A stretch of DNA of 28,387 bases. Origin: Saprolegnia diclina VS20. Its lineage: Eukaryota > Oomycota > Saprolegniomycetes > Saprolegniales > Saprolegniaceae. The position numbers were made by a program, and so were the translations under genes. Shown one piece after another: positions 1-8,425 of this stretch. Each line of letters opens with the position of its first letter. Positions within the stretch are counted from its first letter, which is position 1. The notes beneath the pieces were generated by a model. The model was not told the DNA's origin and made no database searches. It saw nothing but the letters and a program-made list of their open reading frames with translations. Where the stretch lies: NCBI RefSeq assembly GCF_000281045.1, contig NW_008246119.1:241023-269409 (forward strand). The letters are read 5' to 3'.

Positions 1-230
1 ATGCTGGCATCAGGGGTCTTCAACCCACCGTTTGACAAGTGTACACTCTTTCCTAGTGCATCCCGAGATGCTACGTCACACGGCTCAAGCGGCGCGAATC
101 CCGCGAGTGCTGACACGAGTGCAGGGGTCATGTTGCCGTGGAGGCAGATAACATTATTTCAACATTATACTATATGAGTACGCGGGATAAAAGGTGTAGC
201 GCGGTCATACCCAATTGAAGCCCGACGACG
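1..230. other. Left-edge non-coding stretch and 5' flank of the first gene
   Basis: No convincing coding segment was seen in either strand. The last 30 bases hold the promoter-like element listed separately, directly before the first start codon. Confidence 0.5.
202..217 (+). promoter_or_regulatory. Oomycete Inr/FPR-like element of the hydrolase gene
   Basis: GGTCATACCCAATTG resembles the oomycete start-site consensus GCTCATTYYNCAWTTT with one base missing in the middle. It lies about 13 bases before the ATG at 231, a spacing repeated at other genes in the window. This is a match by eye; the transcription start is inferred. Confidence 0.4.
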
Positions 231-1358
231 ATGATGCTCCTGCGACGCACGCTTGGCCGATCTGTTGGCGCCCGCGCCATGGCCTCCTTTGTCAGCATGA
301 ACGTCAATGGCAATGCGTGTCATGCCACGATCGAGAAGGCTGCCGATGACAAGAAGGTGCTTCTGTGCCTGCCCGGCGCCTTGGGTACGTCGAACGCGAC
401 GCATCCGCCTTGCTCATGCGTGTCTAGGCACGGGCGCCACGGACTTTGGCCCGCAGCTCGAAGCGTTCAAGAACGACTACTCGGTCGTGGCGTTCCACCC
501 GGACATGGCGCACAATGCGTCCGAGGACTTTCTTCAAAAGCACGCGCACGACGCCGCCGCCTTCATGAAGGGCCTCGGCTACGACAAGGTAGCTTCCGTG
601 ACGACACACCATGACCTCTCATGGTCGCATCTAGTACTCGATCGTGGGCTGGAGCGACGGTGCGAACGCCGGTGTGATTCTCGCTGCCGAGTACCCTGAC
701 CACCTCGAGCGCCTCGTGCTCATGGGCGGCAACGTACGATCATGATATTGATGCAAATCGAGTACTCATGGACAGAGCACAGGCCTTTATCACGGACGAA
801 GACCTCGACATGTACGCTGCCGTGGCCGATGTCGCGTCGTGGGGTGCTACGCACCGGACCAAGCTCGCCGACGTCCACGGTGGCATCACCCAGTTGCAAG
901 CGCGCTGGACTGGTACCCTCTACTCCTTGGACGCTGGCTAACGCATCGATGGTAGAGTGGATCCAGACAATGACGCGCATCAACGAGAGCGGCGGCGATA
1001 TCTGCACGTCGTACCTCCCGGACGTCAAGTGCAAGACGCTCGTGCTCCAAGGCGAACTCGTACGTCACTCGCCCTCTCCAAGCCCTAACGCTCTCATGTG
1101 TAGGATGCGCTCGTGCCGGACTTTCAAGGCGAGTACATGAGCGAGCGCATTTTGCACTCGCGCTTCCAACTGCTGCCGGGCGCCAAGCACAATGCGCATC
1201 TGTCGGCGCCGGATGTTGTCAACGCGATCCTCAAGTCGTTCTTGCTCGAAGCCGACGACAGTGCGACCCACAGCCGCGAGTTTGCCGCCATGCCGCCCAA
1301 GGACCCCAAGGCCAAGAAGGAGGCGATTCCCGTGTACCACAGCGGGCCGCGGTGTTAA
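231..1358 (+). CDS. BPHL: Alpha/beta hydrolase, valacyclovir-hydrolase (BPHL)-like, six exons
   Basis: Exons are 231-384, 428-588, 635-733, 783-912, 956-1059 and 1104-1358. They splice to 300 residues. The five introns of 43-49 nt restore one frame and join family-typical text across each junction. The nucleophile elbow is GWSDG, with Ser112 as the likely nucleophile; this form of the motif marks the valacyclovir hydrolase/biphenyl hydrolase-like group. The acid is probably Asp217 in the ELDALVP motif, and His245 in GAKHNAHL completes the triad. The family hydrolyses small esters, including amino-acid esters, and is often mitochondrial. The first ~17 residues are basic and lack acids, which fits a mitochondrial presequence, but ATGs at 234 and 280 are alternatives. 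The C-terminal ~40 residues after the hydrolase fold are charged and of unknown use. The stop overlaps that of the convergent neighbour. Confidence 0.88.
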
Positions 1359-3377
1359 AAATTAAACGAAAACCCGCTCGGAGTCGTCTCGGCGACTGCC
1401 TTCCACGGCGCCTTGGTCGTATAGTCGACGTTGGCCTCCATGTCCCACTCGAACGGCGCAAAATGCAGCGGATTCTCAAACTCGAGGAGGTGCTCGTCCT
1501 GGAGAAAGATGAGCCGGCGCGCGTGCTCGGCCAAGTGGCGGTCGTGGTCCTGCCGCATGCATTCGGCCGTGCAGTACGTGCACGTTTTGCACAAGGTGCA
1601 GCGCCGAAGCAGCGTCGTCTGGCTCGAGTCGCAGCTCGAGCACGACACAATCTCAGTCTCGGACGCCGTCGCCTTGCGGTCCCAGATCGTCACCTCGTGC
1701 GCGGTGTCCGAGTAGTTGGGCAGCGGAACGCGCTGCAGAAGGCGGAAGTGCTTCATGACGTCGCACTCGAATTGACGGTCGCCCGTCTCGCCATACCACT
1801 CGCCCACTAGAAGAACGTGAGCACACAGCACCAACAGCAAAAGGAAGCGTACCATGAATGAGGTACCGGCCCTTGTAGTGGCGGAGCGCATCGCGGGCAA
1901 GCGACGACTGGGGCGGCGCGCACAGGAGAAGCGTGCGGCCCTTGAGCGGCTTGAGCTCGAGCACCTCGGCGCCGCCTTCGTAGACCTTGGTGAACGGCGG
2001 CACGATTGCGTCGAGTGTTTCAATGATCTCGTCATCGTCGTCGTCAGCGGGCGCCGCGTCCGTCGACCACTTGAGCTTGGACTGCTTATCGAACGGGAGG
2101 ATGTCGGCCTTTTGCTTGAGCAAGAGCGAGCTCCAGTAGCCGAGGCCAGCGCCGATCTCAATGAGCGGCGAGTGCGCGGCGATGGCCTTGAGCGCATCTG
2201 GGTGCGGGATGGCCGGCGCGTAGAGCTTGTCGAGCCACACACGCACGTTCTCGCGCCACTGCTGCAACAGCGGGTACGCGGGCACGGACGCTTTCGGCTT
2301 GGCGACGACCTTGTGCTGGTTCATGCGCTGCTTCTTCGTCAAGCGCTTGTTGGCGTTGGTCGTCGAGCGGCCGAGGTCTGCAATTGCCCTGTCCATTTCG
2401 CCGCCCATACCCATGCCCGGCTCGTAGAAGAGCTGGATGCCTTCGCGCAAGCGGGCTTGAAGCATCTCAAAGAGCACGAGCGGGTCCTTGTGGCGCTTGG
2501 AGATTTCGTATGGCGCGTGAAAGTCATCCGGAAGGCCGTCGCGGAGGAGCTCGGTCGCAACAAAGACCTCGTAGTCGCGGTCCGACGACGCGCCGTGCGT
2601 CATGAGCAGCTGAAGGTACTCGTCGGGTGATGGCACGGCGCCGCAGCCGCGACCGTAGAGGCACAGCGTCGTGTGGTAGATGCTAAAGTACATTTGGTCA
2701 AAGCAGCAAGCGAGCTTGATGCGCATCTCGGAGCGGCCACTCGCTGCGACTGCTTGCATCGCGGTCGATATGAGCGCGTGCAGATCCGTGTTGAGCTTGG
2801 TCATGAGTGGGCGCTCTGAGGCGAATTCCTTGTCGTTCTGATGCTTGATGAGGTGGTCCTTGAGGTGTTCATTCAGCGCGCTCGAGAGAAGATCGAGGCT
2901 CGCTTGCGTCCACGCGTGCGACCCGACAACCGAGCCCGCGAGCCGGCCGAGCACAACGATCGAGTGCATGAGCCCCATGAGCACTTGGCCGTGCAGGCCC
3001 TTGGCGTCGTCGTCGCGTTTGGTGAAGACGAGTGAGTGGAGGAACACACCGTGGTCGCACTTGTGGCACTGGTCGTGCTTCTTCTTGTCGACGCCATACC
3101 CGCGGCAGTTGCAGCCCGGTGACTTGCACGGACCGACTTGACATTGCTTGGGCAGGAGCTCGAGAAGGCCGGTCGCGTCCATCTTGGCGGGCTGCGCCAC
3201 GACGGCCGACGACTTGCGCTTCGAGGATGGCTTGCGCTTGGCGATGTTCTTGGCGACGTCGTCGTCCATCTCGAGGCCGTACTCCATCGCGACGGCGGCG
3301 ATCTCATCCTCAATGAACGCGATCTCGCTCGCGCCGAGGCCGACGCTCTTCTTGCGCTTCTTCTCCCGGTTGACCAT
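1355..3377 (-). CDS. Methyltransferase-like protein with C-terminal MYND zinc finger
   Basis: Exons are complement 1853-3377 and 1806-1355, separated by a 46-nt intron, giving 658 residues. The N-terminus is Lys-rich and nuclear-signal-like. A Cys/His cluster follows at residues 79-114 (C79, C84, C89, C91, C104, C107, H109) and may bind zinc. A SAM-binding motif I is seen at 405-415, IEIGAGLGYWS. Beyond it lie an acidic stretch (445-450) and, after the intron, VGEWYGETG, consistent with the end of a Rossmann-type fold. Residues 564-603 fit a MYND finger: C-x2-C, C-x2-C, Y-C-x3-C and the H/H pair. MYND fingers usually bind proline-rich partners. Substrate and exact activity cannot be read from the sequence, and the catalytic function is inferred only from motif I. 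The start at 3377 is the first ATG of a GC-rich frame and is followed by Lys/Arg codons. Confidence 0.85.
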
Positions 3378-3439
3378 CGCTTGGCTTGTGCTTTGGCGGG
3401 CTCGCTTGGCTGCGGTTCGATTTTATTGGTTGGTGGTCT

Positions 3440-3455
3440 AACATGTGCAGTGACC
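3440..3455 (-). promoter_or_regulatory. Inr/FPR-like element of the methyltransferase/MYND gene
   Basis: On the minus strand GGTCACTGCACATGTT agrees with the oomycete consensus GCTCATTYYNCAWTTT at about 12 of 16 positions. It lies some 60-80 bases upstream of the start at 3377. An inverted CCAAT (ATTGG) lies between them near 3425. By-eye match only. Confidence 0.3.
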
Positions 3456-4151
3456 GCTTTTTCAACTTGTTGTTTGTATTGGATATCCCAAGCACGATTT
3501 TTGTATCGGTCGCGTGACACTGCTTTCTTAGCCGGTTGATAACCGGTTGCACACACTGGTGGTCAAACCATATGGCTTGGTGTGGCCAATCGCTGGGATC
3601 GGTTGTCGTCAGAAGAGGGACGAGAGCCGCCGCTCCTCACGACCATACAAAAAGCTATATACTTCGGGTCGCTTTTCCGTGCACCAGGCGTACACTTTAC
3701 TTGCCCATCCGTTCAAAAAGACAGTAAAATTACACACACGGGTGCAAAATTCTAAAAGGATTAAAAAGCACCCATGTCCATACAAACAACAAGTACATAG
3801 AATATCAAGGCGCTAATCAGACTGTGTCCACCGCCCGACAGTGGGATTTACGGTGCCTCGGAAATTAAAAACGGTATTTTAAAATTCAAAAGCAATTGCA
3901 GAGCGTGGGACAGCGTATCGCAGTATCAAATATAATAAATCCAGGACAAAATGCCAAAATGCCGACCTTTTGCACCCAAAATACACTTGGTGGTTGTATG
4001 GGGTATACAAACTATGAGACGCTCGTATCCGCCACGACGAGCGCGGCCATGTGTTTTTTTGCTACTTTTATTGTTGGCTACATTTGTGTAGAGAAAGGAT
4101 TGGAATTTTATTATTTTATTGCGTCGCGTCGGGTCCGACTCTACGGACTCC

Positions 4152-4167
4152 GATTATTCGGCAAATC
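4152..4167 (+). promoter_or_regulatory. Inr/FPR-like element of the first mannosyltransferase gene
   Basis: GATTATTCGGCAAATC agrees with GCTCATTYYNCAWTTT at about 11 of 16 positions. It lies about 30 bases before the ATG at 4198 and supports that start over the upstream in-frame ATG at 4051. Confidence 0.3.
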
Positions 4168-4197
4168 CCGGCGCAAGCGGCAGGCCATCCTCTGCTC

Positions 4198-6000
4198 ATG
4201 CCGAATCATGTCCACTTCTCCTTGCCTACGTGGCAGCGCGACGACGACGATGATGCCGAGAGCCTGATCCACATCCCGCTCGCGGCCGACCGGCCGACGC
4301 CGGTCTCGTCGTCCTTCAAGTCGTCGCCGCCCGTCGAGCCCCACCCGATGGTCGCGCACCGCTGGCGCAAGATCCAGCGCATTGTCAAGACGGTGCTGCT
4401 GCTCGTTGTCGTTGTCTGCGCCAGCGTCGGCCTGTACATGCGCTTCGCCGGCCACCCGACTGCGGTCGTGATGGACCCGGCGCTCGACGAGGTGGATCTG
4501 CCCATCGACCGTGTCGGCGCCCTGTGGAAAGACGACTTTCAATGCCTTGGCTGGCGCGCGGTCGCCGGGTGCGACCCGACCGGCAAGCGCCACCCGACAG
4601 CCGACCGTGGTTGCGACGATGCAATCACGCGCGACATGGCCGGCTACTGCGAGGTGCGCAACCGCACAAGCGGCGAGATCTACCGCGTCATGGCCACGAC
4701 GTGCCGGGGCATCCACGAGTACGGCTCGTTCACGTGCAACATGGCCAAGAACTTTACCGACTTTTCGATTCTGGCGGCGACGTACAAGCACGTGCCAGCG
4801 CTCCAGGTGGCATCGACCCCCAAGGCATCGCGGGGCATCGTCATGTCGATCTACCAAGAAGCGCTGCCGAGTGTCTTTGCGATCGTACGCACGCTGCGAT
4901 TGCACAAGTGCAAGTTGCCGGTCGAGCTCTTTTACCGTCCGTCCGAAGTGAGTCTCTCGAACCCGATCGTGACGGAGCTCATCTCGCACTACAACTGCCG
5001 CCTCCGTGAGATCCGCGACCCGCAAGCCGTGCGCTTCAAGACCAAGCCATACGCGATCTACCACAGCCAATTCGACCACGTCCTCTTCCTCGACTCGGAC
5101 AACATCCCAGCCAAAGACCCGACGTACCTCTTCGAGTCGCGCGAGTTTGTCGCGCACGGGGCGGTCTTCTGGCCCGACTTTTGGCAGGCGCCGTACTCGC
5201 TCTTCAACGTCAACAAGCAGAGTCTCCTTTGGCAGCTTATCGACATGCCGTTCTGGGATACGTTTGAACAAGAGAGCGGCCAGCTCCTCATTGACCGCCG
5301 CCGGTCCGAAGATGCGCTGCACAAGCTCATGTTTTACTCGGTGGGCGACATTGCTGTTGGGGACATGCTCGAGCAGCTCCAGCTCGTGTGGGGCGACAAG
5401 GACCTCTTCCGCCTCGCGTGGCGCAACACGTCGACGCCGTACTACTTTGTCAAGCAGCCGCCGGGCCTCGGCGGCATCTACGACGACAACTCGCGCTTCT
5501 TCTGCGGTGTCGCCATGATCCAGTACGACATGCACGGCGACATCCTCTTTGTCCACCGCAACACGGTGAAAATGACGGGCAGCCCGAGCCAGAGCCAGCT
5601 CATTACGCATCTGCAGCAGTTTACGTACCGCGACGGCAACACCCACATGTACGAAGTCGCGCTCCGCGGCAACCGGCTCGGCATGAAGAGCTGCTACTTC
5701 CTCCCGGACGGCGTGCCGAGCATCGTCGAAGGCCTCGAGAAGTCAAGCATTAGCAAGGTCGAAGAGACGGCGCTGCAGTATGCGATCGAGGCCGGCAAGC
5801 TCATCGACTATGAAGACACCAAGTATTGGGGCTCGACCATGGAGTTCCTCGAGGTCCTTGCGCTCTACACGTTCTGCGCGTTCGCGCTCTGCTTCATTCT
5901 CAACTTTGCGTTCTTCCGCTTCTACTACGTCGAGAAGAAGCTCTACTGGTTTGACCGGTACTCGGGCAAGAAGCGCAAGTACTCGACGCCCATCGTCTAG
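4198..6000 (+). CDS. Alpha-mannosyltransferase-like (MNN1/GT71 family), paralog 1
   Basis: A single exon encodes 600 residues. A short acidic/Pro-rich cytoplasmic tail leads into a membrane anchor at residues ~61-81, giving a type II Golgi-like topology. A Cys-rich conserved block follows (GWRA, AGYCEV, CNMAKNFTDF), then the glycosyltransferase core. The DxD-type site is in LFLDSDN at ~299-301, followed by PTYLFESREF and GAVFWPDFW, typical of fungal and oomycete MNN1-type alpha-mannosyltransferases, which use GDP-mannose on N- or O-glycans. A second hydrophobic segment near 554-576 precedes a basic tail ending in KKRKYSTPIV. The frame is open back to an ATG at 4051, but those 49 codons lie in AT-rich, non-coding-looking sequence, so I chose 4198. 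It is a tandem paralog of the next gene. Sugar and linkage specificity are inferred from the family. Confidence 0.85.
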   Translation: MPNHVHFSLPTWQRDDDDDAESLIHIPLAADRPTPVSSSFKSSPPVEPHPMVAHRWRKIQRIVKTVLLLVVVVCASVGLYMRFAGHPTAVVMDPALDEVDLPIDRVGALWKDDFQCLGWRAVAGCDPTGKRHPTADRGCDDAITRDMAGYCEVRNRTSGEIYRVMATTCRGIHEYGSFTCNMAKNFTDFSILAATYKHVPALQVASTPKASRGIVMSIYQEALPSVFAIVRTLRLHKCKLPVELFYRPSEVSLSNPIVTELISHYNCRLREIRDPQAVRFKTKPYAIYHSQFDHVLFLDSDNIPAKDPTYLFESREFVAHGAVFWPDFWQAPYSLFNVNKQSLLWQLIDMPFWDTFEQESGQLLIDRRRSEDALHKLMFYSVGDIAVGDMLEQLQLVWGDKDLFRLAWRNTSTPYYFVKQPPGLGGIYDDNSRFFCGVAMIQYDMHGDILFVHRNTVKMTGSPSQSQLITHLQQFTYRDGNTHMYEVALRGNRLGMKSCYFLPDGVPSIVEGLEKSSISKVEETALQYAIEAGKLIDYEDTKYWGSTMEFLEVLALYTFCAFALCFILNFAFFRFYYVEKKLYWFDRYSGKKRKYSTPIV

Positions 6001-6634
6001 TGTATCAATCTCTGTCGACTAACTTATTTTGATAATACGCGTTTCCGCTGTACACAAACTCGACCGACTAAACCTCTGACGAGACCTCGAACTCGCATCG
6101 GACCGGCGAGCACGGTGGAAATGACTGCCGTCCCTTTAATCTGGTGTCAGGACGAGATGACGACATAACGACGCGCGTTATCACAGTGGGACGCGACCCA
6201 CATGGCGCGTTGAGCGTCCAAGATCGGCTTCTGAGAAGGCACACGTTGGACGACAACGTCGAACGAGACTGCGATCAGATCGCACGTCGTCTCCCTTCTG
6301 CAGCCACTCGACGAGTAGCTCCGAGATTGCATGTTCGTACACTGTCAACGCCAAACTGCCGCTCTTTGCAGCCACTTTTGCTGCCGTTAGGTCGCCTCAC
6401 CCCGTCGTTGCATCGTCCTCGGCTGCGACTTGGGTACGCTCACCGTTGAGAGCTGCCGTCGAGACTACCTCGTTGGTCGTATCCCCTTGGCTTATGCGCA
6501 AAAATGTCATGGCGTTGGGATCTCTCGCCAGATTTTTGGCTCGTTCTCAGCCGCAGCCGTTGCACGCGCCACGTGTGATTGGCGCGTTAAGTTTAGCCGC
6601 GTGTTGTGATCGCCATCTTATTTTGACTTGGGCG
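6001..6634. other. Spacer between the two mannosyltransferase paralogs
   Basis: There are 634 bases between stop and next start. The downstream frame is open back to 6446, but upstream of 6635 its codon use and predicted protein look non-coding, and the paralog offers no match. No repeat or RNA gene was seen; this is probably 3' flank plus promoter. Confidence 0.55.
6612..6627 (+). promoter_or_regulatory. Inr/FPR-like element of the second mannosyltransferase gene
   Basis: GCCATCTTATTTTGAC holds an Inr-like CCATCTT joined to a T-rich flanking element. It ends 8 bases before the ATG at 6635. It is a weaker match than the one at 22286 but has the same position relative to the start. Confidence 0.3.
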
Positions 6635-8338
6635 ATGGAGCGGAGGTTGTCGCTGCCCATGGTGGCCCGCCGCGCGCGCAAGCGGTCCAAGTCGACCTCG
6701 GTTGACGCGCTGACGCCGTGCGCGTCGACGGTGCTTCCGCGCCGCGTCTCCCGCGCCCTCGTAAGTCTCCTTGGCGTCTGCGCAGTGCTCGGCGTCTACC
6801 TCGGGCTCACGGCCTCGTACATCTCGGAGGAGATGCGCATGAACTCCGCGCTGGACGGCGTCATGCTGGACCTGCAAATGGACCGCATCCGTGACGTCTG
6901 GACCGACGAGACGTTCGAGTGCCTCGGCTGGCGCGCGACGAGCGACTGCAATCCCAGCGGCCGGCGCGAGCCGTCCAGTGACCGCAGCTGCAATGCAGCC
7001 ATCGCGTCGACGATGGCAGGCTACTGCGAAGTGCGCAATCGGTCGAGCGGCGCCATCTTCCACGTCATGGCAACCACGTGCCGCAGCATCGACGACGACG
7101 TCGTCTTCACATGCAACATGGCGCGGGACTTTACCGACTTTAGCCTCCTCGCCGCCGCGTACACAGAGCCGCCGCACATTGCATTCGACATGCCAGCGTC
7201 GCCGCCGTCCAATGGCATCGTCATGTCCGTCTACGAAGACGTTTTGCCGAGCGCCTATGCTGTCGTGCGCACATTGCGACTCCACGGCTGCAAGCTGCAC
7301 GTCGAGCTCTGGTACCGGCGCGAGCAGATCGACCCGCAGCACCCGCTGCTCCAAGAGCTTGTCGCGTCGCATCAGTGCGCGCTGCGCGAGATTTTCGAGC
7401 CGACGGCGACCCATTTTCACACCAAGCCGTATGCGATCTACTACAGTGCGTTCGAGAACGTCCTCTTCCTCGACTCGGACAACATCCCCGCCAAAGACCC
7501 GACGTACCTCTTCGAGTCGCGCGAGTTTGTCGAGCACGGGGCGGTGTTTTGGCCCGACTTTTGGCACCCGCGCAACACGCTCTTCAACATGCAGCCGCAA
7601 AGTCTCTTGTGGCAAGCGCTCGACATGCCGTACGTCGACATGATGGAGCAAGAGTCGGGGCAGCTCCTCATCAACAAGAAAGCGTGCTTGCCTGCGCTGC
7701 GCAAACTCATGTTTTACTCGGGCCATGCGCCGCGGCTCCTCGATGCGCTCGAGCTCGTCTGGGGCGATAAAGACTTGTATCGGCTCGCGTGGCTCAACAC
7801 GTCGACGCCCTTTTTTCTGCAGCCGCGCCTCCCCGCGATCGGCGGCCTCTACGACCCAACGTCCAAGTACTTTTGCGGTGTCGCGATGCTGCAGTTTGAC
7901 GCGGCCGGCGACGTTCTCTTTGTCCACCGGAATACCGTCAAGCTCACGGGCCACGTGCGCGAGACGCCAGTGCTCACGCACGTGCAGACCTTTACGGGCG
8001 ACGCGATCGAAGAGTACATCGTGTCGATCCAGGGCAACCGCATGGGCCAGTCGTCGTGCTTCTTCTTAACTGCCAAGAGCGTCGTGACGCCGGTGGAAGA
8101 GACGCCGTTCGCGACGCTCGAGGAGACGGCGATCCAGTTTGCGATCCAAGGCGCGGTTGCGTATGCGCTCAGCGAGCCCGACGACCGGCAAGTGCTGCCC
8201 CAGAACGCGCTGCTACTCGTGCTACTTGTGCTCTTCGTCTTTGGCTTTGCCAACGTGGCCATGCTGCGCGTGACGACGCGAAGGTCTTGGCTGCAGCAAT
8301 TCCGCGCCAAGCGGAAAAACTCCGTGCCCCTCGTCTAG
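6635..8338 (+). CDS. Alpha-mannosyltransferase-like (MNN1/GT71 family), paralog 2
   Basis: A single exon encodes 567 residues, collinear with paralog 1. A basic tail (RRARKRSK) precedes a membrane anchor at ~40-61. The same Cys-rich block (GWRA, AGYCEVRN, CNMARDFTDF) follows, then the core with LFLDSDN (DSD at ~280-282), PTYLFESREF and GAVFWPDFW. A second hydrophobic segment near the C-terminus precedes a basic tail ending in AKRKNSVPLV. Retention of the DSD site and all core blocks suggests both copies are active. In-frame ATGs upstream (6446, 6494) would add residues with no counterpart in paralog 1; ATG 6659 is a shorter alternative. The gene ends 87 bases from the stop of the convergent protease gene. 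Its role, glycan mannosylation in the Golgi, is inferred from the family. Confidence 0.84.
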   Translation: MERRLSLPMVARRARKRSKSTSVDALTPCASTVLPRRVSRALVSLLGVCAVLGVYLGLTASYISEEMRMNSALDGVMLDLQMDRIRDVWTDETFECLGWRATSDCNPSGRREPSSDRSCNAAIASTMAGYCEVRNRSSGAIFHVMATTCRSIDDDVVFTCNMARDFTDFSLLAAAYTEPPHIAFDMPASPPSNGIVMSVYEDVLPSAYAVVRTLRLHGCKLHVELWYRREQIDPQHPLLQELVASHQCALREIFEPTATHFHTKPYAIYYSAFENVLFLDSDNIPAKDPTYLFESREFVEHGAVFWPDFWHPRNTLFNMQPQSLLWQALDMPYVDMMEQESGQLLINKKACLPALRKLMFYSGHAPRLLDALELVWGDKDLYRLAWLNTSTPFFLQPRLPAIGGLYDPTSKYFCGVAMLQFDAAGDVLFVHRNTVKLTGHVRETPVLTHVQTFTGDAIEEYIVSIQGNRMGQSSCFFLTAKSVVTPVEETPFATLEETAIQFAIQGAVAYALSEPDDRQVLPQNALLLVLLVLFVFGFANVAMLRVTTRRSWLQQFRAKRKNSVPLV

Positions 8339-8425
8339 TCGGTCAGCAAACCACATAGTAGAAGTGCCCCAGTCGAACGTAGTACAAGTAGAGCACTAAC
8401 ACACACCAAACCCTTGGTCCACGCA

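Larger units (their letters stand above)
3378..4197. other. Divergent intergenic region with an AT-rich block
   Basis: This 820-base spacer separates the divergent methyltransferase and mannosyltransferase genes. From about 3640 to 4130 it is markedly AT-rich, with runs such as TTTTATTATTTTATTG, unlike the GC-rich genes. Short open frames here (for example from 3547, 3896 and 4051) have non-coding codon use. I see no RNA gene or element ends. Confidence 0.6.

Noticed and set aside
1854-2630. 258-codon plus-strand frame inside the methyltransferase/MYND gene
   Set aside because: It is the mirror of a well-supported minus-strand coding region with motifs; the product has no recognisable domain.
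4051-4197. Upstream 49 in-frame codons of the first mannosyltransferase
   Set aside because: AT-rich, with no paralog counterpart, and an Inr-like element lies inside it.
4141-7981. Long minus-strand open frames opposite both mannosyltransferases (501 and 462 codons)
   Set aside because: They occupy the same antisense frame in both paralogs and give low-complexity Arg/Val-rich products; GC-rich codon use on the sense strand avoids antisense stops and explains them.
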